A stretch of DNA of 64,000 bases, taken from contig NVUQ01000012.1 in the NCBI GenBank assembly GCA_002401955.1, forward strand, positions 1 to 64,000. The letters are read 5' to 3'. The notes under the pieces were generated by a model that was not told where the DNA came from, ran no database searches, and worked only from the letters and a program-made list of their open reading frames with translations. The stretch is from Flavobacteriales bacterium (lineage in GTDB: Bacteria; Bacteroidota; Bacteroidia; Flavobacteriales_E; Vicingaceae). The translations under genes were made by a program, and so were the position numbers. This document shows, piece after piece, positions 46,091 through 56,457 of the stretch; the first letter of the stretch is position 1; every line of letters starts with the position of its first letter.

Positions 46091-47318
46091 TAAAGTAAAA
46101 GACATATCATCAAAATCGCTATCGCAAATTGCATGGCACAGATTAAAAAAGAATAAACTTTCTTTATTTGGTCTTTCTATTATTTTTCTTGCAATATTAG
46201 TTGCTTTTCTTGGTCCTATAGTTAGGCCTGATGGCACTCCTCAATCTAATGATCAAATACTAGAAATTACTACTAAAAAACCTGGTTTTTCTGTTGATAT
46301 ACTTAAAGTGAAGAAAAATCAAAAACAAAAAGAAATTGGTGTTTTTGAGTACATAAGTGTAGGGGTAGATAATGATTTTACCACGGTGCCTATTTACGAT
46401 TACAGTTTTGAAGGTTATAATCTTATTATAGAAAAATATACTGGGGCGAATATTAATAATGGACAAATATTAAAGTATAATCTAGCTGATATTGTTTACG
46501 CATTAGATCATAACGAAGTAACAGAGTCAGAAGGATATTTAGATTTTTATACTATAGATGGAGGAAAGCAGCATATTGCCATTACTGATTTAGTGGCAAC
46601 GATAAAAGAAGATTGCATTGTTTCAAGAAAATACATATTAGGAACCGATAAGTATGGAAGAGATTTGTTAAGTAGGCTAATGGCTGGTACTTGGATTTCT
46701 TTATTTGTAGGATTTATATCCGTATTTATATCCCTAGTAATCGGAATTACTTTAGGAGCTTTATCAGGTTATTTTAGAGGCTGGTTAGATGATTTGGTAA
46801 TGTGGTTTATTAATGTGGTGTGGTCTATTCCTACACTATTATTGGTTATTGCAATTACAATGGCATTAGGTAAAGGAACATGGCAAGTTTTTATAGCTGT
46901 TGGTTTAACCATGTGGGTAGAAGTAGCCAGAGTGGTAAGAGGGCAAATGTTAAGCCTGCGAGAAAAAGAGTTTGTTGAAGCAGGAAAAGCCTTAGGATTT
47001 ACCAATGTTAGAATCATATTTAAGCATATTATTCCAAATGTATTAGGGCCTGTAATTGTAATTTCGGCTATTAATTTTGCGGCAGCAATTCTTATTGAAG
47101 CAGGATTAAGTTTCTTAGGAATTGGGGCTCAACCACCACAAGCAACTTGGGGTAAAATTATTGCAGAGCACAAAGGTTATATCATTACCGGAAAAGCATA
47201 TTTAGCAATATTGCCAGGTATTGCAATTATATTAATGGTGTTGGCTTTTGTTTTGGTTGGTAATGGAATTAGAGATGCGCTAGATTCTAAAGCTGTTGAT
47301 GATATGCCTTCCGTATAA
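46083..47318 (+). CDS. ABC transporter permease, DppC/OppC type
   Basis: 411 residues starting at ATG 46083 (an earlier TTG at 46038 in the same frame would lie wholly inside the glycosyltransferase gene and is less likely). N-terminal OppC_N segment (AWHRLKKNKLSLFGLSIIFL), a long periplasmic insert (about 60-180), the LGTDKYGRDLLSRLMAGTWIS motif, then about five helices with EAA loop EAGKALGFTNVRIIFKHIIPN. It would form the inner-membrane channel of a peptide or nickel-type importer with a DppB partner and ATPases. No such partners lie next to it, so the transporter's other genes must be elsewhere. Confidence 0.92.
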   Translation: MDNKVKDISSKSLSQIAWHRLKKNKLSLFGLSIIFLAILVAFLGPIVRPDGTPQSNDQILEITTKKPGFSVDILKVKKNQKQKEIGVFEYISVGVDNDFTTVPIYDYSFEGYNLIIEKYTGANINNGQILKYNLADIVYALDHNEVTESEGYLDFYTIDGGKQHIAITDLVATIKEDCIVSRKYILGTDKYGRDLLSRLMAGTWISLFVGFISVFISLVIGITLGALSGYFRGWLDDLVMWFINVVWSIPTLLLVIAITMALGKGTWQVFIAVGLTMWVEVARVVRGQMLSLREKEFVEAGKALGFTNVRIIFKHIIPNVLGPVIVISAINFAAAILIEAGLSFLGIGAQPPQATWGKIIAEHKGYIITGKAYLAILPGIAIILMVLAFVLVGNGIRDALDSKAVDDMPSV

Positions 47319-47358
47319 ATTTTTCTTTTTGGGTGTTTTAACAGGCTGTACGCTTTAT

Positions 47359-47377
47359 TCCCGATGAAATATCGGGA
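47359..47377. repeat. Short palindromic repeat in intergenic region
   Basis: TCCCGAT (47359-47365), loop GAAAT, ATCGGGA (47371-47377). It lies in the 240-base gap between convergent genes. A second weaker stem AAAATCCT/AGGATTTT (47516-47523 with 47547-47554) near the transporter's stop could serve as terminator. Nothing else is seen in this gap. Confidence 0.5.
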
Positions 47378-47558
47378 GATGCCGTTTCAAAAAATAAAAT
47401 GCCTGATGCCTTTTTATGCATCCTCATCTAAATATTATATCCTTAACACAAATTACGTATTTCTTTATATTAGGATAGTAGTTGAAAAACATTGTTGGGT
47501 GCAATTTTAATATAAAAAATCCTTGAACTCACAATGGTTCTTTCATAGGATTTTAGAA

Positions 47559-48947
47559 TTAAAAAAGTAATAAACCTGTGATGTAAATAACAGTTCCAAT
47601 TAACATTAAGAATAAAGTATAAGGCAAAATTTCTTTTGCTTTAAGCCCCGTAATTCCTAAAAGAGGTAAAGCCCAAAAAGGTTGAAGCATATTAGTTAAC
47701 TGGTCACCATAAGCCAATGCCATAATGCTTTTTGGTAATGAAATACCTAAATCATTTGCAGCCTGCACAATTATTGGACCTTGAACAGCCCATTGTCCGC
47801 CACCACTTGGCACAAAAATGTTAACCAAACCTGCACTTAAAAAAGTAAAAAGAGGGTAAGTAGTTTCATTAGAAATTTGGACAAAAAATGCCGAAATATC
47901 GGTAACTAAGCCAGAGCTTTTCATTATTCCCATAATCCCAAAATACAAAGGAAACTGAATTAATATTCCTGAAGCTCCACCAATGGCTTTATCAATAGCT
48001 TTTAAAAAATTGTAAAAGTTTTTATGAAGAATAATTGCTAAAGAGAATAACAATAAGTTAATGTTGTTTGGGTTAAAGAAAAGGAGTAAATCATAATTGT
48101 AATCTATCACTACTTTATAACCGATATAGAACAATAGAACGCCACCAAAAAACAAAGAAAATAGTAGAGAATGATCTAATTTTTCAGCACCTTCAATTAA
48201 CTTTATTTCTTGTTTTTCTTCATTACTAGAAATGTTAATTAAAGTAGAAGTGGCTCTTTTTCCTATCCAATACATTGCTAGAGGCAGAATAATAATAAGC
48301 AAAGCCATTACAAATAAATTCATGTTAGAACCAACAGTTTCCCAATAAGAGATTTTTTCGGGAAGTAAAGCAATCTCATTTTCTGGTAAAATCCCTATCA
48401 TCATTTGTTTTAAATGACCAGGTTCTGCAACTTTTGCTAAAGATGAGCCCGATAACCCTCCGTGCCAAACCATTAAACCTGAATAGCCAGCAGCACCAAT
48501 AAGAGGATAATTAATTTTAAGTTTTAATTGGGTTGCATGTTCAGCTACTTTTCTTGCGAATATTGCTCCAAATATTAATCCTAAACCCCAATTAAACAAA
48601 CTAACCATAACAGTTAGTAAAGTTACCAATGCTGCCGCTTTAGCAGTGTTGTTACAAGATCTTACCGCAAGGTTAATAATGTAATTTACAGGCTTAGTAA
48701 GTGCTAAAACGTGCCCTAAAACAAGCATTAACATCATTTGTATTGCAAACACTAACAATCCCGAAGACCAAAGCCCTTCTTCCCAGTATTTTAAGAGTTG
48801 AATAGAATAACCAGAAAAACTTTCTGTTTCTGGTCGAGTAGCAAAAAAGGCAATGCAAAAAGTTAGCATTGTTAAACCAATGGCAATGGTAAACGGAGCA
48901 GGTAAGAGGTATTTAAATGCTTTGGTATATTTATCAGTAAAGCTCAC
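47559..48947 (-). CDS. Short-chain fatty acid transporter (AtoE family)
   Basis: 462 residues, about twelve membrane helices. Conserved AtoE/SCFA segments: GLGLIFGAIFARKVAEH, AAGYSGLMVWHGGLSGSSLAK, IQFPLYFGIMGIM, FVPSGGGQWAVQGPI and YGDQLTNMLQPFWALPLLGI. It probably moves butyrate, acetoacetate or similar acids across the inner membrane. The start lies directly after the stop of the 82-residue membrane protein upstream (one base apart), suggesting one transcript that also includes the flavin reductase, folA and M61 genes. Confidence 0.9.
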   Translation of the reverse strand: MSFTDKYTKAFKYLLPAPFTIAIGLTMLTFCIAFFATRPETESFSGYSIQLLKYWEEGLWSSGLLVFAIQMMLMLVLGHVLALTKPVNYIINLAVRSCNNTAKAAALVTLLTVMVSLFNWGLGLIFGAIFARKVAEHATQLKLKINYPLIGAAGYSGLMVWHGGLSGSSLAKVAEPGHLKQMMIGILPENEIALLPEKISYWETVGSNMNLFVMALLIIILPLAMYWIGKRATSTLINISSNEEKQEIKLIEGAEKLDHSLLFSLFFGGVLLFYIGYKVVIDYNYDLLLFFNPNNINLLLFSLAIILHKNFYNFLKAIDKAIGGASGILIQFPLYFGIMGIMKSSGLVTDISAFFVQISNETTYPLFTFLSAGLVNIFVPSGGGQWAVQGPIIVQAANDLGISLPKSIMALAYGDQLTNMLQPFWALPLLGITGLKAKEILPYTLFLMLIGTVIYITGLLLF

Positions 48948-49196
48948 TTATTGATTCTTTATATTTTTTTGTGAGTTTTTCCTGATTCTTTCACCAAAGG
49001 CATTTTTAGTTTTTCTTGAATGAATTGAAACAATTACAGTTAGTATAATAAACGAAAAAATTCCAGTAGTAAAAAAAATAAAATTAGAAAGTGTAGGAGA
49101 GTTTATGTCTGTTGCTAAGTATACTAATTCAGATAAAAATCCACCTAAAAGAAAGCTAATTAGAACTCTAATCCATATTTTTTTTAAGGTATTCAT
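48948..49196 (-). CDS. Small two-helix membrane protein, unknown function
   Basis: 82 residues starting MNTLKKIWIRVLISFLLGGF at ATG 49196; this ATG overlaps the TGA of the flavin reductase (ATGA), which supports this start over an in-frame ATG six codons upstream. Two hydrophobic segments (about 10-30 and 42-62) and a basic tail (SRKTKNAFGERIRKNSQK). No family is recognised. Tight packing between the reductase and the transporter indicates a shared operon. Confidence 0.7.
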   Translation of the reverse strand: MNTLKKIWIRVLISFLLGGFLSELVYLATDINSPTLSNFIFFTTGIFSFIILTVIVSIHSRKTKNAFGERIRKNSQKNIKNQ

Positions 49197-50011
49197 CTTA
49201 ATAAAACTTCCCAAGCTTCCTTTACTTTACCTTCAGCTAATAATTTCTTTGCTTCTTGATGAGTTGAAGAATCATTTGAAGAACCATCAGGAATTTCTTC
49301 TATACTTCCTAAAAGACCTAAATCGTTTCCAGATAAAATAGTGCTATTTCTGATGTTTTCAGGTATTTGATCTACACCAATACCAATAGTCATAATTGGT
49401 TTTTGAATTTCAAACATAGAGTTTTTGTCAGCTCTACAATACCAGTTTCCTCCCATACGACTAACCAAATCAATTTTATGTTGATCTATCATACCTTTAT
49501 CATCAAGCACAGCTTCGTTAATGTGAATTTTTACAACTTCACAAATTACTAGATTTCCTGCGCCACCGTTTTGACCTAATTCAACAATCTCATTTACTTT
49601 ACATTCAAATTGTACTGGAGATTCTTTAACTCTAAAAGGTCTTATTTCTTCTGAAGGAATCGGTGTTAAACCAGATTTTACAAACTCATCAATCGAAGAA
49701 TCATAAGGAGAACTCGATAATGACATTTGTTGAACAATATCATGATTCACTACATTAATTACTACTTCTTTTATTTCTTTTACATTATCCAAGGTGTTTT
49801 TAGTGGCTCCAGTCCTACCACTTCGAGCAGGAGAAAAAATCATAATAGGAGGATTAGCACTAAAAACATTAAAAAAACTGAAAGGACTTAAGTTTGCAAT
49901 TCCATTAGCATCAATTGTACTAGCAAAAGCAATTGGTCTTGGTCCAACTGCACCTAATAAATAATGGTGTAGTTTAGGAACTTCAATTTCCTTTGGATTT
50001 ATTGTAAGCAT
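49193..50011 (-). CDS. Flavin reductase family protein (FMN-binding)
   Basis: 272 residues. LLGAVGPRPIAFASTIDANGIANLSPFSFFNVFSANPPIMIFSP matches the split-barrel flavin reductase-like domain (residues 15-160), with GRTGATKNTLDN next. A C-terminal extension follows from about residue 205. Such proteins bind FMN and reduce flavins or act as part of monooxygenase systems; the substrate is unknown. Six bases downstream of folA and overlapping the small membrane protein by four bases. Confidence 0.88.
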   Translation of the reverse strand: MLTINPKEIEVPKLHHYLLGAVGPRPIAFASTIDANGIANLSPFSFFNVFSANPPIMIFSPARSGRTGATKNTLDNVKEIKEVVINVVNHDIVQQMSLSSSPYDSSIDEFVKSGLTPIPSEEIRPFRVKESPVQFECKVNEIVELGQNGGAGNLVICEVVKIHINEAVLDDKGMIDQHKIDLVSRMGGNWYCRADKNSMFEIQKPIMTIGIGVDQIPENIRNSTILSGNDLGLLGSIEEIPDGSSNDSSTHQEAKKLLAEGKVKEAWEVLLR

Positions 50012-50017
50012 AATCTG

Positions 50018-50527
50018 TTATTTTAGTTTTTCGTAAACGGTAAAAGAATAAGGGTATTGGTGTTTTTCATCAGCCGGATTATTTGTTTCCGAAATATTTT
50101 TCCATTTATTAGTATCAATTTCAGGGAAGAAAGTATCGCCATCAAAGGCTTGGTGTACATGAGTAACATACATTCTATCGATTAAGTCTTTTTCTAAGGC
50201 TTCTTTATATATCTGACCGCCACCAATAATGAAAAGTTCAGTTTCATTGTTTTCTCTAGCGTAAGTAATAGCATCTTCTAAAGAATGAGAAACAATACAG
50301 CCTTCTTCAGTAAAATCAGATTGTCTAGTTAAAACAATATTGGTTCTATTGGCTAATGGTCGGTATTTCTCGGGAATAGAAATGTAATTTTTTCGTCCAG
50401 TTATAATATGATGATTTAAAGTTGTTGTTCTAAAGAATTTCATGTCATTTGGTAAGCGCCAAATCAAATCATTATCCTTACCAATTACATTATTTTCAGC
50501 AACAGCAACAATTAAAGATGTAATCAT
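50018..50527 (-). CDS. folA: Dihydrofolate reductase
   Basis: 169 residues from ATG 50527, which overlaps the M61 stop as ATGA; an in-frame ATG five codons earlier is less likely, because MITSLIVAVAENNVIG is the standard DHFR start. Motifs: GKDNDLIWRLPNDMKFFR with the Asp/Trp substrate region, HIITGRKNYISIP, RTNIVLTRQ, ELFIIGGGQIYKEAL and DGDTFFPEID. It reduces dihydrofolate with NADPH for thymidylate and purine synthesis. Thymidylate synthase is not in the window. Confidence 0.95.
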   Translation of the reverse strand: MITSLIVAVAENNVIGKDNDLIWRLPNDMKFFRTTTLNHHIITGRKNYISIPEKYRPLANRTNIVLTRQSDFTEEGCIVSHSLEDAITYARENNETELFIIGGGQIYKEALEKDLIDRMYVTHVHQAFDGDTFFPEIDTNKWKNISETNNPADEKHQYPYSFTVYEKLK

Positions 50528-52293
50528 TTTTGTGATAGCCATTTTTGGTGAACATTGTTTTTCTTATCAGTATCGTTAAAGATAAAGTAGCTGGTAGTTC
50601 CTTTTTCTAAAAGAGGAAAACTCATGGTTTGAATAATATTATCTCGACTAATTAATAGAGAAACAATATCTCCTACTTTTTTAGCATCAATAAAATCACG
50701 AATATTTCCATGAACTCTATATCCATCAATAGCTAATATTTCATCATTTACGTTTAAGCCACCAACATAGGCTGAAGAACCTCTGTTTACTCTTCTAATT
50801 TTATTGTTTGATTCTGAAATACCTAAACTAGGATCTTTATTTACAGCAGTTTCAACACTTAAACCAGCATAACCAAATACAGTAGAATAATCGAAAGTTT
50901 GAGTTCCGTTGATATATTTCTCAAAAAAGTCATCCATTTTTAATCCAGAAACTTTTTCTAAAGTACTTTTCATTTCAGCACTTGTAAAACCTCTGTCTTG
51001 TTTTTTGTAAAACTCACTATAGAGATACTGCATTACATTGTCTAAGTTCTTTTTTCCTTTAGTATTCTTGATAATCATTAAATCTAACATGTTGGCAACA
51101 ACACTTCCTTTAGAGTAGTAAGAAATAGTAGTATTGTAACTATTTTCATTAGGTCGGTATGCTTTTATCCAAGCATCAAAACTTGAATGAGCAACTGGCT
51201 GAACTTTATTTCCAGGTTGGTTTTCAATATTACTAACCGATCCTTGAAATTTTCTAATAATCTCTTTTTCAGTATAAATTCCTGCTCTATACAATAGTAA
51301 TTCATCATAATAACTAGTAAATCCTTCCATTACCCATAAAAGGCTAGTATAGTTTTCACTGTTATAATCAAACGGACCTAATTCAACTGGTCTAACTCGT
51401 TTTACATTCCATAAATGGAAATACTCATGAGCAACTAAACTTAAAAAACCTTTGTATTTATTACCTTCATAAGTCCACCTGTTAACTTGTAATGTTGTAG
51501 AACTTAAGTGCTCTAATCCACCACTACCATTGGTTAGGTTATGTATGATGAAAGTGTATTCTTTATTTGGATTCTCACCAAAAACATCAGTACAAGCTTC
51601 AACGATTTTACCCATATCAATTTTCAATTTTTCAACATCGTAATTCCCTTTTCCATACATGGCAACATGATGAAGAACTCCAGAAGCAGTAAAATCAAAT
51701 ATATCTTGATTTCCAATTTCTACAGGAGAATCAACTAAAATATCATAATTAGGTGCTTGGTATTGAAAACCTTTACCTTCTATTTTAGGTAAAGAAGTAC
51801 TTACTTTTTTCCAATCTTTAAAAGGGATAATGGTTAAATTGTGAGGTTCTTTTTTTAGTTCGTTAATGTACATAAACATACTTGTTCCATTAAAATATGC
51901 GTGCGAAGCATCTACAAAACTGGTACGAACACTTAATTCAAAAGCATAAACCTTATAGTTAATAACAACATTGTTTGCTTTTTCAGCATAAATACGCCAT
52001 GTGTTTTTGTTTATTTTTTCAGATCTAAGCATCTTTTTATTAAAAGTTGCCGTAAGACCTTCAACATTTTTTGCAAATTCTCTAACTAAATAAGAACCAG
52101 GTGACCAAACTGGCATTTGAATATCAAAATAATCTTTTTCATAATCGGTAACCCTCATTTTTACATTGTAATAATGGGTATGTGGTTCTGGTGCAGAAAC
52201 TTCGTAGCCAATAGCTGCTTGAGCTATAAGTGCGGGTAATAAGAAGAGTATTAAAAGTAATTTTTTTTGAATTGATCGTAGTCGAAATTTCAT
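50524..52293 (-). CDS. M61-family glycyl aminopeptidase-like protein with PDZ domain
   Basis: 589 residues. Signal-like N-terminus (about residues 10-27), a beta-rich N-domain (to about 180), then the gluzincin core with zinc motif HEYFH (near 288) in VAHEYFHLWNVKRV and the third ligand in WVMEGFTSYYDEL. A PDZ domain follows (about 490-570: RRVNRGSSAYVGGLNVNDEI, LAIDGYRVHG). M61 members trim peptides with N-terminal Gly or Ala in the periplasm. It heads an apparent operon with folA (four-base overlap). Confidence 0.9.
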   Translation of the reverse strand: MKFRLRSIQKKLLLILFLLPALIAQAAIGYEVSAPEPHTHYYNVKMRVTDYEKDYFDIQMPVWSPGSYLVREFAKNVEGLTATFNKKMLRSEKINKNTWRIYAEKANNVVINYKVYAFELSVRTSFVDASHAYFNGTSMFMYINELKKEPHNLTIIPFKDWKKVSTSLPKIEGKGFQYQAPNYDILVDSPVEIGNQDIFDFTASGVLHHVAMYGKGNYDVEKLKIDMGKIVEACTDVFGENPNKEYTFIIHNLTNGSGGLEHLSSTTLQVNRWTYEGNKYKGFLSLVAHEYFHLWNVKRVRPVELGPFDYNSENYTSLLWVMEGFTSYYDELLLYRAGIYTEKEIIRKFQGSVSNIENQPGNKVQPVAHSSFDAWIKAYRPNENSYNTTISYYSKGSVVANMLDLMIIKNTKGKKNLDNVMQYLYSEFYKKQDRGFTSAEMKSTLEKVSGLKMDDFFEKYINGTQTFDYSTVFGYAGLSVETAVNKDPSLGISESNNKIRRVNRGSSAYVGGLNVNDEILAIDGYRVHGNIRDFIDAKKVGDIVSLLISRDNIIQTMSFPLLEKGTTSYFIFNDTDKKNNVHQKWLSQK

Positions 52294-52426
52294 AAAATAA
52301 AAGTGTTAAAAATGATAAAAGTAAAGGTAGATAATAATAATTAGCTGATACTAAAGTTCGTTTGATTATTTATAGAAAATACTAAGTTTTCTGTACCTTT
52401 TTTTGCATTTTTACGTAAATTTAAGG

Positions 52427-55400
52427 ATGTTAAAAAAGCATAAAATTTTCTTAATTCTTACGTTAATCCTTTTTGTAGGAAGTAAGGTGTCTTTTGCACA
52501 ATGCCCACAGTTTTATGATTCTCAAGGAATACTTACAGGAACACCGCAGTGGGTTAGCTGTTTTGGAACCGATTTTAACTTAAATTTAATAGCTGATTTA
52601 ACCATTGGAAATTATACCATAGATTGGGGAGATGGTTCTGCATTTACTGTAGGTAATGGATGGCCAGTTACTACTGCTATTGCACACAATTATACGGCAA
52701 CTATAGCTAATTATACAGTAACAATTACATTGCCTGATGTTCCGTGTGTGGTAACTGGAACTGTTATTATGGAAGAACCATCAAACGCTTCTATTCAAAT
52801 ACCTTTTGGAGGGCTAACAAGTACTTGTGCTCCAGGAAGCTTAGATTTCACGAATTCCTCTACAGATGTTTCTACAAACACTATTTTTACTTGGGATTTT
52901 GGTGATGGTTCTCCCATACAAACATTTAACAGTACCAATTTAGGACAAACATTATCACATCTTTATTTACAAGGAACCGTAAATTGCGTAACCCAAGTAA
53001 CTCTTACTGCTGAAAACATTTGTAATACGCTACAAGGAGGACCAAGTATAGCTACTTTTAATCCTATTAGAATTTGGGACATTGATGACGCTGCAATTAC
53101 CGCTTCGGCTACATTATTATGTTATCCAGATACTACAGTTACATTGCAAAATACTACCAATAGAAATTGCTTTGCTCAAGGTAATATAGCTCAACGTTAT
53201 GAGTATTGGAATTTAGGAGATTATTGGGGGTTAGGATATGATTCTATCTTAAATTGGAGTGCTTGGCCACCAACTTTGCCATTAACTATGGAGTACCCAG
53301 GAATAGGAACTTATAATGCAATGTTAATAGACAGTAGTTTTTGTGGATTAGATACAGCTTACATTACCATACAAATTGTTGCTCCACCAACCGCTGCTTT
53401 AACTATTAGTAAAGACACAATTTGTGAGGGAGAAACAGTTACTTTTAATAACTTGTCTGGAGGTGGAGCAAATTCTTATTCATGGAATTTTGGTGATGGA
53501 ACAGGTTGGCAAAATATGGGGGGAGGAGGTACTTCTTATACCTATAACTTTACGGGAGATTATGTAATTCAATTGGCTGTTTTTATAGCTGGAGGTACAG
53601 CAAGTTGTACCGATACAGCTAGTATCCCTATTCATGTGTTGCCAAGTCCTGTAGCTAATTTTAATTTTGATAATAACAATGGTTGTGATAGTATGACTGT
53701 TAATTATACTGACTTTTCATCAGTAGATGTAGTAGCTTGGCAATGGGATTTTGATAATGGAAACTTTAGCAATTTACCTAACCCACCAGCTCAATTTTAT
53801 AATGCTCCAGGAAATTATAATGTTCAATTAGATGTAATAAGTGCTAACGGGTGTATTCATAATTTAACACAACAAATAGATGTGTTTCAATCGCCTGTTC
53901 CAGCTTTTATGCCAACAAGTGTTTGCCAAAATGAGCTAGCTTCATTTTTTGATCAATCTACTAGTTTTCCAGGTGATCCTATTATTACTTGGGGGTGGGA
54001 TTTTGGAGATGGAAACTCAAGTACTCAGCAAAATCCAACTCATATTTACACAATAACAGGTCCAGTTAATGTTGTACTTAATGTAAGTACTGCGTTTTGT
54101 TCTGCTTCAGATACCATAATAGTTACAATAGAAACGGCTCCCACTGCTAATTTTAATCCTAGCACCAATGCAGGTTGTTCTCCTTTAGGGGTTAATTTCA
54201 CCAATACATCATCTGCTAATGCTGTAAATTTTTCTTGGGATTTTGGAGATGGAACTACATCTAACGCTACAAATCCAACACATACTTACATTAATAATTT
54301 TGGGATAGACACCACTTTTACAATAAGATTGATTTCTTCTACTCTTTTTGGATGCGTAGATACTACTTTTCAAACAGTTACAGTTTATCCAAACCCTGTT
54401 GCATCATTTACCAATAATGCAACTTTAGATTGTGCTCCTTTAATTGTCAATTTTACCAATAATTCTGCAGGAGCAGTTAGTTATACTTGGAGTTTTGGAG
54501 ATGGAACACCTTTGGACAATTCTATAAATCCATCACATACTTATAACAATTTAACACAGTTTATTGATAACAATTTTGTTACATTAATTGCTATGAGTGC
54601 TAATGGTTGTACAGATACAATTATTGATAGTGTGTTAGTTTATCCTGAACCACAATTTGGGTTTAGTACGAATCCTGATTCTGGATGTAGCCCAATAAAT
54701 GTTATTTTTCCATCAGTAATTGGAGCCGTACAATATCAATGGGATTTTGGTGATGGGAATTTTGGAACTGGTCCAACACCAAATCACACTTATATAAATT
54801 CAACAACAAATGATGTTACTTATACAATACAGTTAATTGCTACTTCACCATTTAATTGTGTTGATACAACTTACGGACAAGTGTTAGTTTTTCCTAATCC
54901 TACAGCGCAATTTACAGTAGATAGCTTAGCAGGATGTCATCCTCATCCTATCAATATAACAAATAGTTCTACTGGGGGTTCATTATATCATTGGGATATG
55001 GGGAATGGAGCTACATTTGACACCTTGGTTTCTAATTTTGGATATACCTATACAAATACAACCGGAGTTCAGCAAACTTATCTAATTATGTTGGTTGCAG
55101 AAACCACTAGAGGGTGTAAGGATACCGCATTTCAGAACATAGATGTTTATCCAAAAGTAACAGCTTTATTTAATTCAGATACTGCAGGATGTAGTCCTTT
55201 TGATGTAAGTTTTGTTGATGGTTCTGTAGGAGCTGTAAATTATATTTGGGATTTTGGAGATGGTTCACCACTAGATAATACGCAACATCCTACACATCAA
55301 TATACAAACCTAACTACAATTGATGTAAACTATACAGCTACTTTAATAATAGAATCGGTATTTGGTTGTTTTGATACTATTCAGCAATTAATTACTGTTT

Positions 55401-56452
55401 TTGCTACACCAATAGCTTCGTTTACACCTTTCCCAACAATTCAAACATATCCTAGTACAACAGTTGCTGTAACTAATACTTCTTCATTAGGTACGTGGCA
55501 GTATAATTGGGATTTTGGTGATACTACATTTTCAAACGCACAAAACCCAACAAACCATGCGTATTCAACCTGGGGAATATACCCTATTCAGTTAATTGTA
55601 AGTAATGTGAATTGTGCTGATACTGCTGTGGAAATGATAACGATTATAGCACCAATTCCTGTGGCTAATTTTCAGGGCCCAGCACAAGGTTGTAGACCTT
55701 TAGATGTACAGTTTGCCAATAACTCACAATATGCGGATACTTATTTATGGGATTTTGGTGATGGTGGAGTATCAACTCAGTTTCAACCATCATATATATA
55801 TTATGCACCAGGAATTTATACGGTAACATTAACAGTTTTTGGCTCTGGAGGGCAAGATGTTCAAACACAGCAATTAATTATTGAGGTGTATCAAATTCCA
55901 AATGCATTTTTTACAGTCACTCCAACAACCATTTTTATTCCAAATGAGCCAATATTACTGTTTAATCTTTCTAATTTTGCTTCATCTTATTTATGGAATT
56001 TTGGTGATGGAAATACTTCAACAGATGAATTTCCGCAGCATTTTTATACACAAACGGGTGTTTATGATATTACATTAATAGCTTCAACACCAAACAATTG
56101 TATAGATACATTTACATTAAATGCAGCTGTTGAAGCTTTATCGAAAGGAGAGATATTAATTCCTAATGCCTTTACACCAATTGCTGGTGGAGGAAATGGT
56201 GGAGCTTTTGCTCTTGGAGATACAGATAATGATGTGTTTCATCCGATAGTAACTGGTGCAGATGAATATGAATTGAACATTTTTAACAAATGGGGAGAAT
56301 TACTTTTTATAAGCTCAGATATTAATATAGGGTGGGATGGTTATTATAGAAATGAATTAAGTAAGCAAGATGTTTATATTTATAAAATAAATGTAACATA
56401 TATAGATGGCAGGTCAGAATCCTTTACAGGTGACGTAACATTACTAAGATAA
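52427..56452 (+). CDS. PKD-repeat surface protein with T9SS type B sorting domain
   Basis: 1341 residues from ATG 52427 (an upstream in-frame TTG at 52403 adds a non-signal-like extension). Signal peptide MLKKHKIFLILTLILFVGSK to VSFAQ. About a dozen PKD domains follow, each with the W-x-FGDG core (for example FTWDFGDGSP, YSWNFGDGTG, YIWDFGDGSP) and a Cys in many (GCSP, GCHP). The end (about 1240-1341) is the type B (CHU_C, gliding-motility-associated) domain: ILIPNAFTPIAGGGNG, YELNIFNKWGELLF, WDGYYRNELSKQDVYIYKI, FTGDVTLLR. PKD domains mediate adhesion or carbohydrate/protein binding. Type B cargo such as SprB needs a SprF-like protein, and one is encoded at 58001. Confidence 0.9.
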   Translation: MLKKHKIFLILTLILFVGSKVSFAQCPQFYDSQGILTGTPQWVSCFGTDFNLNLIADLTIGNYTIDWGDGSAFTVGNGWPVTTAIAHNYTATIANYTVTITLPDVPCVVTGTVIMEEPSNASIQIPFGGLTSTCAPGSLDFTNSSTDVSTNTIFTWDFGDGSPIQTFNSTNLGQTLSHLYLQGTVNCVTQVTLTAENICNTLQGGPSIATFNPIRIWDIDDAAITASATLLCYPDTTVTLQNTTNRNCFAQGNIAQRYEYWNLGDYWGLGYDSILNWSAWPPTLPLTMEYPGIGTYNAMLIDSSFCGLDTAYITIQIVAPPTAALTISKDTICEGETVTFNNLSGGGANSYSWNFGDGTGWQNMGGGGTSYTYNFTGDYVIQLAVFIAGGTASCTDTASIPIHVLPSPVANFNFDNNNGCDSMTVNYTDFSSVDVVAWQWDFDNGNFSNLPNPPAQFYNAPGNYNVQLDVISANGCIHNLTQQIDVFQSPVPAFMPTSVCQNELASFFDQSTSFPGDPIITWGWDFGDGNSSTQQNPTHIYTITGPVNVVLNVSTAFCSASDTIIVTIETAPTANFNPSTNAGCSPLGVNFTNTSSANAVNFSWDFGDGTTSNATNPTHTYINNFGIDTTFTIRLISSTLFGCVDTTFQTVTVYPNPVASFTNNATLDCAPLIVNFTNNSAGAVSYTWSFGDGTPLDNSINPSHTYNNLTQFIDNNFVTLIAMSANGCTDTIIDSVLVYPEPQFGFSTNPDSGCSPINVIFPSVIGAVQYQWDFGDGNFGTGPTPNHTYINSTTNDVTYTIQLIATSPFNCVDTTYGQVLVFPNPTAQFTVDSLAGCHPHPINITNSSTGGSLYHWDMGNGATFDTLVSNFGYTYTNTTGVQQTYLIMLVAETTRGCKDTAFQNIDVYPKVTALFNSDTAGCSPFDVSFVDGSVGAVNYIWDFGDGSPLDNTQHPTHQYTNLTTIDVNYTATLIIESVFGCFDTIQQLITVFATPIASFTPFPTIQTYPSTTVAVTNTSSLGTWQYNWDFGDTTFSNAQNPTNHAYSTWGIYPIQLIVSNVNCADTAVEMITIIAPIPVANFQGPAQGCRPLDVQFANNSQYADTYLWDFGDGGVSTQFQPSYIYYAPGIYTVTLTVFGSGGQDVQTQQLIIEVYQIPNAFFTVTPTTIFIPNEPILLFNLSNFASSYLWNFGDGNTSTDEFPQHFYTQTGVYDITLIASTPNNCIDTFTLNAAVEALSKGEILIPNAFTPIAGGGNGGAFALGDTDNDVFHPIVTGADEYELNIFNKWGELLFISSDINIGWDGYYRNELSKQDVYIYKINVTYIDGRSESFTGDVTLLR

Positions 56453-56457
56453 TTAGA

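Noticed and set aside
52403-52426. Upstream TTG extension of the PKD adhesin
   Set aside because: It would put polar residues before a complete signal peptide that begins at ATG 52427.
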